NCBI GenBank assembly: GCA_900239685.1
Contig: OENT01000539.1
Coordinates: forward strand, 37,237-101,236
Direction of reading: 5' to 3'
DNA length: 64,000 nt
Source: Rotaria macrura
Lineage: Eukaryota; Rotifera; Eurotatoria; Philodinida; Philodinidae
The notes under the pieces are model-generated. The model saw only the letters and a program-made list of their open reading frames with translations. It had not been told where the DNA came from and made no database searches. A program made the position numbers and the translations under genes. Positions 1-12,342 of this stretch are shown here, piece after piece (within the stretch, counting starts at the first letter, position 1; each line of letters starts with the position of its first letter).

Positions 1-789
1 TTATGATGAAAACAAAAACAAATATTGTCAGAAAGAACAGGAAATGATTGTCTGATAGTGAAAAAACCGAAAGTACTCAGCGGCATTTATTGACAATCAA
101 ACATTTGGACAGTCAGTTCTCCCCATTGGCATAGGCTAAGAGTATCACGTTTTGGTTCCGTTCCTGAGTACGGGGATGCGTTCGCGTTATTAGAAATGGG
201 AACGCTGACAACACTACTGTAGGCTTAATTTTCCAAGAAATGAATTTCGGACACCTTGTGTGAGGATTTTACAAAGAAGAAACCAAACACCTTGGGGGGA
301 TCGATTTCATCACTTATATAGTGCCGTCCGTCATTCGTATGATTCTTTCGATTTTGACAAGGTTATTGCCTGTGATTTATTCACGTTTCATAATATTTAG
401 CCATTTTTTTGACCCCGAGTTTCGAAAAAGTGATTACAGATTCAGATTTCCCGACCCCGAGAATGTGTATTCAAGTTTCAGAAAAAGAAGTTAGTTTCGA
501 GAAATTCCCATCTTCATTGGAAAAGTCGTGTAGCAGTAGTATGAGTCAGACTCATAGCTATCACTTTCATGCCCGGTCTAATTTCAAATATGAGAAATTA
601 TGTTCCCATAGCACATTTTCTGTATCAGTGTAGCATCTCAGCACTTTCTCAGCATCATGGAACAATTATGGTGCTAAGTACCTGGGTTTTGCCCTTGGTT
701 AAGACCTCATAATGGTATAAGTTGTTTGTCTCGTGTCACAATTAGTATAGTCGTTGTTATGATAATCAATCACTTGCATGTGTTGCTTA

Positions 790-1240
790 TCTTTAATTGA
801 AATTTTACGCTATCAAGCCGAATCAACTCTGGTAGAATCAGCTGAAGTCGAACCGAACCTGATGCAATGTTTTAAAATAAAAATCGAACTGATTTGTTAT
901 ATATAACGGGTTCCCCTTCAGTCATAGGATAGAGTAAAATAAATAGTGAACACTCCTTTCTAGTACAGTGGTAATACAACTGCTCGAAAAACAGAAGACT
1001 GGGGTTTAGTTCCCCCCGGAGGAATATTTTTTATGCCGCTCTGTTGTCATGTCATGACGTTGCTGTCAAGAAGACAATAGTGCGTAATAATATGAGAATA
1101 AAGTAAAATGAATTGAAATGAAAATATAACACGAATAGAACCCGAACCGAAATCGCATTAATCCAAATATAAATCAGTTGAACCGAACCGAATTGAAACC
1201 AGTGAAAATCGATTCGTCTGGGTCTCTAATTCATATCTCT
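790..1240. repeat. Motif island with CCGAACCGAA units
   Basis: Copies of CCGAACC and GAACCGAA, with related CCGAATC and GATTCG, occur at 820-890 and 1135-1225. They flank the tRNA-like sequence at 958. The right edge (CGATTCGTCTGGGTCTC) has a CCCAG-type end like other islands in this window. Confidence 0.4.
958..1030 (+). tRNA. tRNA-like sequence or tRNA-derived SINE head
   Basis: An A box (TAGTACAGTGG) is followed about 40 nt later by a T arm with a perfect 4-bp GGGG/CCCC stem around a 7-nt loop. A 6-bp acceptor pairing (TCCTTT with GGAGGA, two wobbles) and a downstream run of six T residues are also present. The anticodon stem pairs poorly (only three base pairs), so a functional tRNA is unlikely. 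Confidence 0.35.
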
Positions 1241-1489
1241 TTATAGAATGAATTGACTGTTCATTTTCATTCAAATAACCAAATTTTCTTGCTTGAAGAA
1301 AATGATCAAACATGTCATGGAGCATGATTCAGAATATCTGAGGTGTCGAACAGGTCATTATGTTTGATACTGATTCCCATTATTAGTTTTATATGGCACC
1401 AGTATCAAAAGACATAAAATATAAATTCGTCTTATAAAAAGATTCCCATCAAAATCTGTTGACAAAATGCAATATTGACCATCTATCGG

Positions 1490-1990
1490 CATTTTTCGAC
1501 ATAAGAGTACAATGAATCTTGAATAAATTTTAGATATAACTCACAAAATTTGGAGTTTGGATCTACCTTTGGATTTGCTTATGGTTTTGATCTAATTTCT
1601 AAATGCAAAGTTCGTTTAGATTTGGATATCATACTTGGATTTATAGCCTACATTGGTCAAGATTCAGGATTCGAAATTGTAAATATCATTGAAATTCTGA
1701 TTTCAACGTGAAACTTTGCTTTAATCTCACATGACTCCAATTTTTATGCTAGCCGCAAAAAACTAAATCTTAACTGAGAACCAAAATTACGAACCAAATC
1801 CCAATACAAATCTCAAGTACTCTAATCTCGAATCCAGATTTACACCATAAATATGATACCAGATTCGAACGATTTCATATTAATTTATAAAATTTGACAT
1901 TTTCTCCCTGCTAACATTCAAAATGACACAACTCAATCAGATTTGCAAGTTCAAGATTATGCCCTAGCAGAAATTTTAATCCCAGTCGAG
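1490..1990. repeat. Motif island with GGATTTGG-type units
   Basis: The left half is rich in TTTGGATTTG and TTGGAT. The right half is rich in the reverse complement (AAATCCCAA, CAAATCTC, CCAGATT). The result is a long imperfect inverted structure resembling the islands at 20484-21137 and 51110-51340. Confidence 0.4.
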
Positions 1991-2084
1991 AACAAATGCA
2001 AATTGTTTTGTGCCTAATTCTAGAATCATGAACTTATTGCATTCCTACTTGTATATCTTAATACTTAAAAGAAGTCTTGCAAGC

Positions 2085-2415
2085 GACTACCCAGGCCGAA
2101 AAATCTGACACAAGATCTTATGAAATACATACAAGATCTTGGAATATGGGCGAAATCTTACAAGAATCTGATCAAAAATCGTACTCTTATAAGATCTTTC
2201 AAGAATCTGATCAAAAATCGTACTCTTATAAGATCTTTCAAGAATCTGATCAAAAATCGTACTCTTATAAGATCTTTCAAGAATCTGATTGTGCAACTTG
2301 ATATAAGATCTCTGAGACTACGATTTTCGTACGAGTTTTTGTCGGATCTTACACGATCATATAAGATCAGATGCAGAATCTTGCCAGATCTTAACGTCTG
2401 ATTGTTTGCCCTGGG
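2085..2415. mobile_element. TIR-bounded element with AAGATCTT motif interior
   Basis: The left end (ACCCAGGCCGAAAAATCTGAC) and right end (reverse complement AACCCAGGGCAAACAATCAGAC) form imperfect terminal inverted repeats. The interior is packed with AAGATCTT, TATAAGATC and GAATCTGATC, and includes a 39-bp tandem array. No coding sequence and no clear target duplication were found. Confidence 0.55.
2161..2289. repeat. 39-bp tandem repeat, about 3.3 copies
   Basis: Three copies of a 39-bp unit (starting CAAGAATCTGATC and ending AAGATCTTT) follow each other without spacers, then a 13-base partial copy. The copies look identical. Confidence 0.9.
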
Positions 2416-2878
2416 TTTAGCATCCATTAATAGTGTCCTTGTATGGTAAAAATTAGCATCCATAATTTTCTTGCTCAATGTATTGCTCAAACAAAACCGG
2501 AATAACGAGAAAATTTCTAGACTTCTTTGATGTAACTGAATATACGAACAGAATTTGAAACACGATAATGGTCTCGGCCATTACCAAAGCTGTAGGTGTA
2601 GGTGTATTTCTCTTCTGAAACAACTACACATCCTTGTAACTCACATTTTTCTGCATATAAATAGGGCCGAAAAAGCTTTCTTCTGTGAACGCATGAAAAA
2701 TATGTAAAATTTTGATGGATGGGTAGCTTTTAGCATCTGATGTGAAGTTAAACCATTGTTACATACTCGTCTTTATTCTTGTTCAATACTAATAGTTTCG
2801 AATATTTAGTACATGCAATAAGTGGAATAGCCAGTGGACATAAGCAAAGTAACAGTATCTAAATGAAAGGATACACTA

Positions 2879-3462
2879 TTACCATTTATTTTTCTGGGAG
2901 TCATCAGTTATTACCAGAAACCGAATACAGTACTCCGAGTATTCATCATTATCAATGTCACCATACCATGGCCTATCTAAATACTGTTGAACACAATCTG
3001 TTGCTAAAAATGAACGACTACGATTCTCTTCCGCTAATTGTAGTGGACTATAATTGAAATATAGAGTCGATTGTGTCGTCAATAGTTCTGCTGAAAAATT
3101 TTGATCGATTTGATAACATTTTTCAATTATTTGTGCAGCATGGTTATCGAAGTCTCTAGAATGACATCTGAAGGCGTTATAATTGATTCCAGATCGAGTA
3201 TGAGTGACCAAGCAAGATTCCAACGATGTATTCAGGAAAACTTGGGAGTTTGGATCATCATAAAATGCAATACCTTTTGTATCCTACGAGTAAGCATGTC
3301 CGTATTACTTCCGAATATTTCAAACTTCGAGAAAGGTATTGATCCCCAGTCGTCCCCTCGATACATCACTAAAAAACAATAACCCATGCCTATATCGGAA
3401 ACTAGATTATTTACACTCCCCTTTTGTATGAGAATATGAGTGCTTGCCAGTGACACACACAC
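2879..3462 (-). pseudogene. Frameshifted coding remnant, family not recognised
   Basis: Two adjacent minus-strand reading frames read like one protein broken by a shift near 3276-3283. The upstream part (3462 to about 3280) has protein-like sequence ending around LTRRIQK. The downstream part (from about 3282 to 2879) continues with KGIAFYDDPNSQVF, then CLVTHTRSGINYNAF and a C-terminus rich in charged and aromatic residues. Both halves have mixed composition unlike the surrounding AT-rich DNA. One extra base at the run of A residues would join them. A splice acceptor (TCGTAG) lies at the junction, but no donor at a workable distance fits. I do not recognise the family; a faint resemblance to a phosphotyrosine-binding fold is not enough to name it. 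It may be a decayed gene, a fragment of a larger spliced gene, or an assembly error. Confidence 0.4.
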
Positions 3463-4170
3463 GTTTTAGTGAGATATTTCAGTGGAATTCGTTTTTCACC
3501 CTTAGACACTACAAGAAGAACAGATGACATTTGTTAATATTTGACTATATCATACGTGTGGGTGTTAATGCAAGTGAACCTTTTAACACATCATACTCAT
3601 ACTCAATGCCTCGATGCTACAGACAACTGTTAAAGATAGTTCTTGTGGGTAGCGTCAAATATGACTGCCACAAACTGAGCTCTATTTAACCAAATAAATA
3701 GGTTTTATTGTTTGCGCATGTACTGATTGGGAGAAGAAAATGAGGAAAACAGTTGAATTCACGATGAATTAGTGTTAAAAGACATGCTTTCAACGATTGA
3801 GAAGCTCTTTCTCTCCTTTAAAATTTTGCCTTTATTTAAAAGAAGGCAACGAGATAAAATAGTTCCTGTTTATAAAGAAAGATTTTATTAAATGAGATAA
3901 GTCATACTTTGCTTTTTGTACGTATTCTTTTTTTTTCTTTCTTTTATTTGTTATTTCTGCTGCACATCTGTAGATTTTACTTGCCAAAAGAGTAGCTACA
4001 ATTGGGTTCTGAAATTTTTATTTAATTTAATCATTAAATATTCCAATAATTTGTATAATCATACCTGCGATTCAGAGCATAGACAAATTGCCAAAGTTGA
4101 ACGATCAGCAAATAATGACCACATGAAAAGGTCACGTACAAAGTCTGAAGAAAATAGTTTTTCAGTTAGT

Positions 4171-7100
4171 TTACGAGATCTGTCTAATCGATACTAGCAA
4201 ACCTGGTGCTGGTGTGATTGTAAAACTAAATGTGGGACAATATATTGCTTGTCTGATAAATATGTGTGATGTACCTGTTACCATTATGTCATCGGCTGTT
4301 TTCAAATCAATATAATAAGAGTCACTGCCTTTGACACGATAAGGCTTACAACAATCAATACTAAAGCCGATTCCTAAATACTGACCAGCGGTCAAGTAAA
4401 GATTTGGTTCACTTATATTTATGGTTCGAATATCGGAAGGAGTTTCACCAGAAGATTTTGATGGTTGTTTATTATCGAACAAACTTTTAATTTGTTTTTC
4501 TGATAATCCACATCGATAAATTACCATAAATTGGTCTTCACCATTTGCTTTTGCGATGATATACAGGAATATTTTAGGTGGAGACGTCGATAACGACTGC
4601 GGAGGAGATGTACGAAAATTGATAGATATCTCAGTAACATGACCGTTTTTTCGAACAATATCATTGTGCGAAAATACCAGCATACCATTAAAAAATGATT
4701 CATATTTTTTCCAAGCATCGATAATACCATATTTATTGTCTATTTAAACTTAAAAACTTATCAGTTGTATCATACTTATTAGTGACTACAAACTTAGAGT
4801 TGAATGATGATCTGTCTTAGAAATGGAAACATGAAAAATGTAAATGAATCAGTGTTATTCAAAACCATATATAACTACCTGTTCCATAAGAGGATCGTAA
4901 ATCGTCTCTTCGTTGCCAAAGTAGGATACATAATATTTTTTTTGAGCAGATTCTATTTTGATACCATCTGCATTCAAACGAGTAGGGAGCTTAGTCGAGC
5001 AGTCATCCTTGGTCTAACACATACAAGAGAAAAAACACACATGTTTAGATAATGAAGGCATAATTGCTTTACCAGATCGTTATATAAGGTATTTATATTA
5101 ATAAGACGCCTCAAACGATCAAAACTTGCACCGAATTCAGTTAGTATCGAAATAAAATTGACAGAATTTTGAAGCAAAGCATATCTTAATAGGTCATCTA
5201 AGTCTATATCAGACCAATCAAAACCAGCTCGATCAGTTAAAATATCATTAGCCACTTGATCATACTTTCTCCAAGCAATGGCCAATTCAAGTTGTTTTTT
5301 CTTTATCTGTTTTAAGTCAGCGTCATTGACTAGCGCCTCTACAAATGTATGACATAATGATTGATGTATGTCGCCATAGTAACCAACACGGACTATAATC
5401 TTAGATTCTTGCTTCCGAGTCGAAGTTATATGCAAAAGATTCAAAGCTTAAACGTCAATCTCTTATCGATAAAGTTCTATCATCATCCCAATGGTGAATA
5501 TATATAGAATATAAATATTTGCAAAAAGTAAATGAGCTCTTATGGATTATTGTTCAAATGATGCTAAAATGTCATTAATTCATCTTTTCATCCATCTGAT
5601 CTCTCAAAAGTGGAGTTCAGGTCAGAAATGGATTTGCAAAATAATTCAAAATGTCTATTTATTTTATGATAGACTACAACTTTAACTTTTAATTTTCATC
5701 GTTGCAGTGTATCCAAAATCAAGAGCTATTATGCACTGGTACTCCTATCTGTACATCTATTGAATTTTGCTTCCTTGTCAATATCTAGATACTATCCACA
5801 CTCAAGTACATTCAACAATATAATTTAGAAAATGTGCTATTAGTAAGATCATTACGTTTTGGATTCGAGTGGGACTGTGGGTGTGACTGGGTGAGAGTGT
5901 GAGTGTGAATGAGATATGGTATGACTGTGAGTGTGACTGTGAGTGTGACTGTGGATGAGGGTGTCGGTGAGAGTGTGGGTGTGTTTATTCAACAGTAATA
6001 ACCATACTGAAATACCCACACGCACAATCATACTCCTTCGATTAAAAATTACTATACAGCAAGGCTGCCATGTCAGTGCCTTTTTATTCCTATGCTGTTT
6101 TTCGTCAATAGATCAAACTATGATAGAATCGAACATGTCATAGTATCAACATTTATTATCTTTACCAACCAAATCATGATAAAAGATTAACATCAGATAT
6201 GTTTTCTCAGGTCACCAAAAGGATGGGGATTTAGAAAAGATGAGAAAACGTCCTTTTTAGAAATAAATAGTAATTATCAGAAAGACTTTCGTATTTTGGA
6301 TCATTCAGACGTACATAGAATGAATTCATCTCACCATTTATTTGGGCTTCCATGATAGCATCATTGAGTTTTGATTGTCTTACTGCATCGACTAATTTGA
6401 ACGTAGTCAATAGAAAATAGCCTTGTTTAGATTTCACCATTTCAATAAATTCCTCCCGGTTATCAAATGTTATGATTGATTCGTCTAATTTAAGTCTATG
6501 CTTCAATTCCTTTTCACTACAAAAAATATTCTTGAAATTTTAATTAACGTGAATCATTATGAACTTACTATTCTTGAAATTTATTCTTTTTTACTATCTC
6601 ATATGTTTCTTTCGATCGCTCTTTCTCTGAACCATAGAGACACTCATATTCTTTAGAAATTAGATCTGCCGCTCTACCAGTACCCTAAAATATATGAAAC
6701 ATGATATGATTGATACATGCATGCAAACAAAGCAAATTTTCATATACATGAATAACTATAACAGGTGTACCCTGTCGAACTGCTTTACAAACGGTTACAA
6801 TAGTTGAAGGACCACCATTGATGACAATTTGTACGATTGGTATACGATAATCTATAACAGAGTTTACATATTTAAGATTTGTATTGAGTGAATTACAGTA
6901 GCGACAACAACTGTTTAAATTCTTGTATGTGATTATTTTTAAATGTCTTACTCAGTCCTTGATTTGTGATTTTCCGGGACTCTTTTTCAATCTGTGCTCT
7001 TATATCTAAGATTAGCTCAAAACGACTTCGATTGCCGTACTCCAGTTTTTCGCTCCTGTCATCTTTTTCTCCAAATCCATCATCCAACATCAAAAAGTGA

Positions 7101-10100
7101 GTGTGATTATGATCTAGAGGGTATGTTAATGGTTTTTCGTTGTCCGCTGGTTTTCGTGTTCGGTAAAGACGTTCATTTCGTCTAGTGAGTGCCATTCTCT
7201 CGTCCTAAATAAAAACATACAGAACCAGCTACTTATTAGTATTTATTTAAAAAATTACTAAAGTATTTGTAGTTATTGATGGTTTCAGGTTTTGTTCCAA
7301 TTGCTTGTTATCTAGTACAGGCTAGTAAAAAGTAAAAAAAAAGAATCAGATAACCCTACCTGTTGTTGTATACCAGTTAACGATGCCAATACAAGGAATC
7401 TTCGACGCTGTTTTTGCACCCTGATAACGCCATTTATCAAGTGCATCACCTATTTCTTTCATTACGCCCGAATTTGTACCACCAGTAAATATCCAAGCAT
7501 CTTAATAAAGAGAATATTTTCGACGTCAGACCATAAAGAATCAAAAACTGATATTTTATCACTTGTAGCCACTGCGGCTGAAACCAGGTCCTGCTGAAAT
7601 AATTTCCGTATATGCGGTGATGGAATTTCAAATAAAGTCGCTCCTCCTGTAACTGATATAATCAGTTCCGGAGTCGGTAATTTCCATGATTTTCGCATGA
7701 ATTCAACTATTTCAGTTACTTCTGATTCAACAGGATTTTTATCGTGCTCGTTTTCGTTATCATCGCTTTCCTCGTGAAATTTTTCCCGCAACAATGAACT
7801 AGGTCGCCGAGGTCGTATATTCGAACCCGTTGAGTAATGATTCATCGTATTCTGGACAGTGTTGGGTATATCATCATTCTCCGAAGTTGTTTGTAAGGTG
7901 AACGGAAGTCGAACGTACTGAAAGAAGGAAATAGCTTATTCCCAATTTCACTGTAAATAATATGTAGCTCATTTTTCAATATGATTCATCTTACAGTAGT
8001 ATAGAAGTGAAAACTAAGATTTCATTATACTGGAAGTGTGCCTAATGAAATTTCAAGTGTGCGCAACAATTATGGCTGTCGGTGGGTTTGAATGGATGCG
8101 TGCATATTGATGGGGGAGGGGCGGGGTGGGTGTGGGATGCTGCAGGATGTTTCCGAGGGAGATATGGTGTGGGTGTGCATCACAATTATTAGATCATCGG
8201 CACCATCACGCAGTCATACTCACACCATTCCCAAAACCGATTTGATTAGAAGCCGTTTTGTTCACAGAACGAAGTTCAGTTATCATTTCAAAGATAATGC
8301 GAATATGACTTTGCCACTAAAAATCTTTCGTACTCTGGCTCATTCAAAATCATAACAATCATTTTTCCGGAAAAACATGCCAGTAATCGGATTCAATCAT
8401 GTTCTGTGTGAATTTGTATGAGAATGGGGAAATTTTATCGAAATTCGATTGAACCCTACAGCTGTAGTTTGATGAAATCCATCGTAGAATTCTGGTCGAT
8501 TCATGATGCCTGCAACAAATACTGATGAGTGTCTAGCTATAAAAAACAGATAATATGATCCTAATGACTCGACGAAATAATACAAAAGTCGTAATCACCG
8601 AAATCTTGCATAAGAATATATCATAAGATTCTTGCAAGATTTTTTTGCTCCATAATATTTGCTATAATCTGATAGGACTATCTAACAACGCACTATGGTC
8701 TTCCAAGAACCTTAAAATATGACACATAAAGACGTTTTCTCAGATTACCGTTTTCTGAACCATTCTCATGATTCTTCAAGATCAGAGGCAGGATTTTATG
8801 AGATCTTACTGTCTGAGTGTTTGATCTGGGTACTCAATTAATATAATAGGAAAGACTTGACATTAATGTCTGATAGCCCTTTTGTTAATAGAATCTTCAT
8901 AGGGTTATTTGGACTGGAGTTCGATAATCTTACTTTGCTTAAGTAATAAATTAGTTTTACGGGGTTTAAGGACGTGAGATAAGATTGTAAGCTCGGTTGT
9001 TGGAAGTTTGCGTGTGTGGATATCGGTGCAATCGAGTGTGATTTTTGGGTTATGGTGTTGGTATTAGTGGCGTTCTCTGATAGATGATCCTGATTATTAG
9101 AGCAACGAGAATCTCATCCACCTGCGCAACTCTGACACTCATTTTGAGTGATTTTCATGAATTAAAACACCCCTTGCCATTATTGAATTAATAGCAGTAT
9201 GTAAAATCATGTATGTGCTATCAGAAAACATGAATATTTCCTGCAAAAAAACACTTATTAAAAACGATGTCACTTTCAAGAGTTTTTACCATGTCTGGTC
9301 TTCCTTGTTACTATCGAACATTATATAAGCAATCAATAGAAATAATTATTAATATATTTTAGCATATTGAAATGATCTGTATTGATTTCTGTCGTTCCAA
9401 ACTATCAGCAGTTCTAACTAAATCTTAAGATTTCAGAAAAAGTTATTTTTGGGAAAGCTTAGGCTACACTTTGTTATCAATATGTATATGTAGAAACCAG
9501 GCTAGAGCATCGTGTCATTCATATCAACCTTTTATCTCGATAGGTAAAAGTATTTTCGAGGCGTTATTTTTCATGTTTTACGCATCCTGAAACTTGCCAT
9601 TGGAAACTGTATTAATTTTAAATGAGTTTTTTCAATATTTTGAAGCTTTGTGTTCAAAATCTGTGGGTTGTAAAAATAAATGATTGGGTGAGAAAACCAA
9701 ATCAATCAAATCGTACAGAGACACTTACCCATGCATTTCGATCATTTTCTGCAAAATGTATCCGACCATAATCCTTGATAGTGCTAGCCATCGTTGCTTC
9801 CGTATGTCTATGTCTGAAAGATCAAGTAAGACCATTTTGTACAATTAGAATATTGCGTTTATTGGGCATCTCACCAATCATTTTTAAGCTTCCTTTTGTT
9901 CAAATTATATTCTTACTACTATCAGTTAGAATATTACGAGAAAAAAAGGACTCTTAAAATAGAGAAGCATGGGATATCAAATTTTCACTGATATTGGCAA
10001 AAATGAATGTGTAAAATTGTTTCATGTTAGGTCATAAATAAATGCCACTCAAGTTCATATACTTACGAATTTAGTGATTCGAACTTTTTTTTTCGGTCAT

Positions 10101-10240
10101 TGAACCACTAGAAAAAGCAATATAATATAATACACTCATGATCTGCATTCTTTGTTTTACGATTACCTCGTCGATCGCTGATTCGATCTTCTCTATTGAT
10201 AGATCAGGCCAAGTAGTGTACATATCTACTATTTCTAAAT
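4171..10240 (-). CDS. TRPM-like SLOG (LSDAT) domain protein, multi-exon, 5' end not found
   Basis: Fourteen minus-strand exons join in consistent phase: 10240-10167, 10107-10067, 9813-9729, 7917-7563, 7500-7360, 7311-7259, 7204-6952, 6851-6748, 6684-6569, 6516-6335, 5446-5073, 5013-4879, 4815-4794 (22-nt micro-exon, least certain) and 4739-4171. They give about 830 residues. The core is the TRPM N-terminal SLOG/LSDAT fold, a predicted nucleotide or ADP-ribose-type ligand binder: LIISVTGGA, AWIFTGGTNSGV, IPCIGIVNWY, NHTHFLMLDDG, IPIVQIVINGGPST, PVIVIHGTGRAADLIS. It is followed by the TRPM helical region (LELAIAWRKYDQV). No pore or transmembrane helices are seen. Instead the C-terminus (4739-4171) is a beta-rich domain of unknown family with LTAGQYLGIGFS and SYYIDLKTADDI. 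Most introns are 48-100 nt, but two are long (9728-7918 and 6334-5447) and hold repeats. The first exon is not identified; upstream lies a repeat island. Probably cytosolic. Confidence 0.8.
5868..6030. repeat. GTG-rich arm plus CAC-rich arm, inside a TRPM-like gene intron
   Basis: Degenerate units of GTGTGACTGTGA fill 5868-5990. A short complementary tract (ACCCACACGCAC) follows at 6015. The island lies inside the 888-nt intron 6334-5447 of the SLOG gene. Confidence 0.6.
8078..8235. repeat. GTG/CAC inverted island in an intron
   Basis: A G-rich tract (GGTGGGTGTGGGATG, GGTGTGGGTGTGC) is followed by a C-rich complementary tract (CAGTCATACTCACACC). It lies inside the 1.8-kb intron 9728-7918. 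Confidence 0.5.
8580..8832. repeat. Diverged AAGATCTT-type island, sharing the right end of the 2085-2415 element
   Basis: Units such as AAATCTTGCATAAG, AAGATTCTTGCAAGAT and GAGATCTTACTGTCTGAG match the 2085-2415 element in the same orientation. The right terminus (reverse complement TACCCAGATCAAACACTC) matches its TIR. The left end is not clear. Confidence 0.5.
8995..9145. repeat. Weak GTG/CAC inverted island
   Basis: A GTGTGTGG-type G-rich arm at 9010-9060 is followed by a CACCTGCGCAACTCTGACAC C-rich arm at 9119-9138. It lies in the same long intron as two other islands. Confidence 0.35.
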
Positions 10241-10439
10241 CTATTTAATCAAAAAGACAAAAATGAGAAGCAACGGAGTTCTGAATTTTTCTTTGGATAC
10301 CTTGAAGAAGTTAACATAGGGAAAACATCTTGCAATTTACAAGGTGCGGGAATTCCGGTATAAAACTCAGAATTGTGACATATCCAGGTTATGGAGAAAG
10401 CTAGAAAACTATTGGGAGAAGCTGAATATACCATCAACA

Positions 10440-11165
10440 ACAAAAGATCCAGTAAACCTATCACAATCGCCTAAAAAAATAGCAAATTGCTACGTCTCTG
10501 AGCGACGTGGTGCATCTCCCGATGCAGACATCTGCTATTTTCTCCCGCTGAAAAGTTTTTTAGAGATAATCTACTGGTATGTAGCTGTCGGAGATAAGTC
10601 TCTAGGGAGATGTCGAGTGTACATAAGCCAGACACCTTTTGATTGTTGTTTCTACCGCTCTTTTAGTATTGAAAATGATTCGAGTTCACTGTAGGCCATA
10701 CTTGAACGGGAAGATAAATTATATTAATGTGCTAGGGAAAACGATTTTGGATACATTGCCAACTGAGTTATCGGTTGCATCGCAGGAGAGATAAGTTCGT
10801 CGTCACGATCCCAATGCACGGCGAAGATGCGAGTACCAAGAAAAGTGGAAGAATAGCTCTACACACACTCGCATCTTGCATAATCGCCGCTCATCTCTTT
10901 GGCGAAGCGCATAGTGAAGAATAACACGGGTAGGTAATGAATCTCTAAAGAATTTTTCAGTGAGAGAAACTGGCAGATGGCGACACCGGGAGATGCCACA
11001 TCTCCCTTAAAGAGGTAACTAGACTTGCGCTCATCTTACAGAGGTTCAGCTTTTAACAAATGAGACGCATCTCACGGAAGTCTTAGCGGACAGATGATCT
11101 CTAAAAACCTTTTAGCTAGAGAAGCTGTGAGGCGGTGGTACCAGAAGATTCGGGATATCACGAAA
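10440..11165. repeat. GAGATGC/GCATCTC motif island
   Basis: Over 700 bases are saturated with GAGATG, CATCTC, GGGAGATG and AGAGAT(A) on both strands, for example GCATCTCCCGATGC and GGGAGATGCCACATCTCCC. GC content is higher than in the neighbours. It lies directly upstream of the first recognised exon of the SLOG gene. No coding sequence. Confidence 0.6.
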
Positions 11166-11397
11166 CAGGACAGGTGCAAATTCGTTCTCATCGTAGGGGA
11201 TGTGCTCTAACTCTGTGTTTCTATTGAATAGATTATGTCATTTTCTGATTAGTCGTAGTATACGGGGAACCCTTCGATTCAATGAATATGGTATGCTCTG
11301 TAAGGTCGATATTTCTCGCTTTTGGAAGTTCCCTGATATGCTTGATCTGTGGCGTGGTTCACAAAACTGGTATTTACTGGAGCTCACTTATTGTTTC

Positions 11398-11500
11398 TAG
11401 GGTGTGCGAGGGTGCGGGTGGGGGGGGGGGCAAGTGTGGATGAAGGTCTAGGTTTGAAAATCGTTGAATGAAACACTCACACCAATACCCACACACTACG
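11398..11500. repeat. GTG/CAC inverted island with poly-G tract
   Basis: GGTGTGCGAGGGTGCGGGTG runs into an uninterrupted G tract. About 50 nt later comes the complementary arm ACACTCACACC plus TACCCACACAC. Confidence 0.6.
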
Positions 11501-11540
11501 ACATCAAAAACATTCTTCAGGTAATTCCCTTTCTCCCTCC

Positions 11541-12340
11541 CGCACAATAACAGAAGCCACCAAGAGGAGTTCTGATGGAAGATGGATTAGAAGTCCTAGG
11601 GGCATCCATTACATCCACGAATTCTCAGAATTTTTTAAACTCGGTCCTCTTTCCGGATAGTGATATTTTATTTTCCAAAATGTTCGTTACATATTATAAA
11701 GTATTCTAGAAAGCTTCTGATTTTCAGTTTATCTATGGTGATAATGATAATGGACACATTGTTTGTTTTAAAATCGATGTATATTCGTAGTTTATCTTTG
11801 TTCTTTTCATAATTTCAATCAAATCTTTGCAAACTAGAATGATCCAATCTATGAACATTTGATTCAGTAAGGTTCTGAATACTATAAGCCATCAGAAAAG
11901 TGAGATTTGACCATCAAATATATTTTAGATCAAAGCGAGAATAATTTATAGAAAAGAAGACTAACATGATTACATGCAATCAAACAACTTAAATATAGAG
12001 TATGCATATCAGAGTCACCCGATCATCCAAATTAGTGAGATATTTCAGAATTTTCTAAGTTTTCCCGACTACTTTCTCATTTTCCGAATTCATTCTAACT
12101 CACAAAAAGTTGCCGAATCGTAGTCTACTTTAAATTATCTTTTCGGGACAATTTTCTGTATAACCTTCCGTAGATTTCATTTCGCGTCATCTTCATTTCC
12201 TGAGCTTAAAAACCACTTTCAGAATCTTTCCCGAACTAGTCAACCATGTGTTCCAAAATTTTCAGTATTCACGCAAAAAAAAATTCCCCTTTATATGATT
12301 TTGATCCTAGAACCCTGATCAATATGTATGCATTTGTCAT
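11541..12340. other. No gene recognised
   Basis: AT-rich sequence with no sustained reading frame, no repeat structure and no RNA gene that I can support. Confidence 0.5.
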
Positions 12341-12342
12341 GG

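Noticed and set aside
2161..2289. Possible CRISPR-like array
   Set aside because: The 39-bp copies are contiguous with no spacers, and the genome is eukaryotic.
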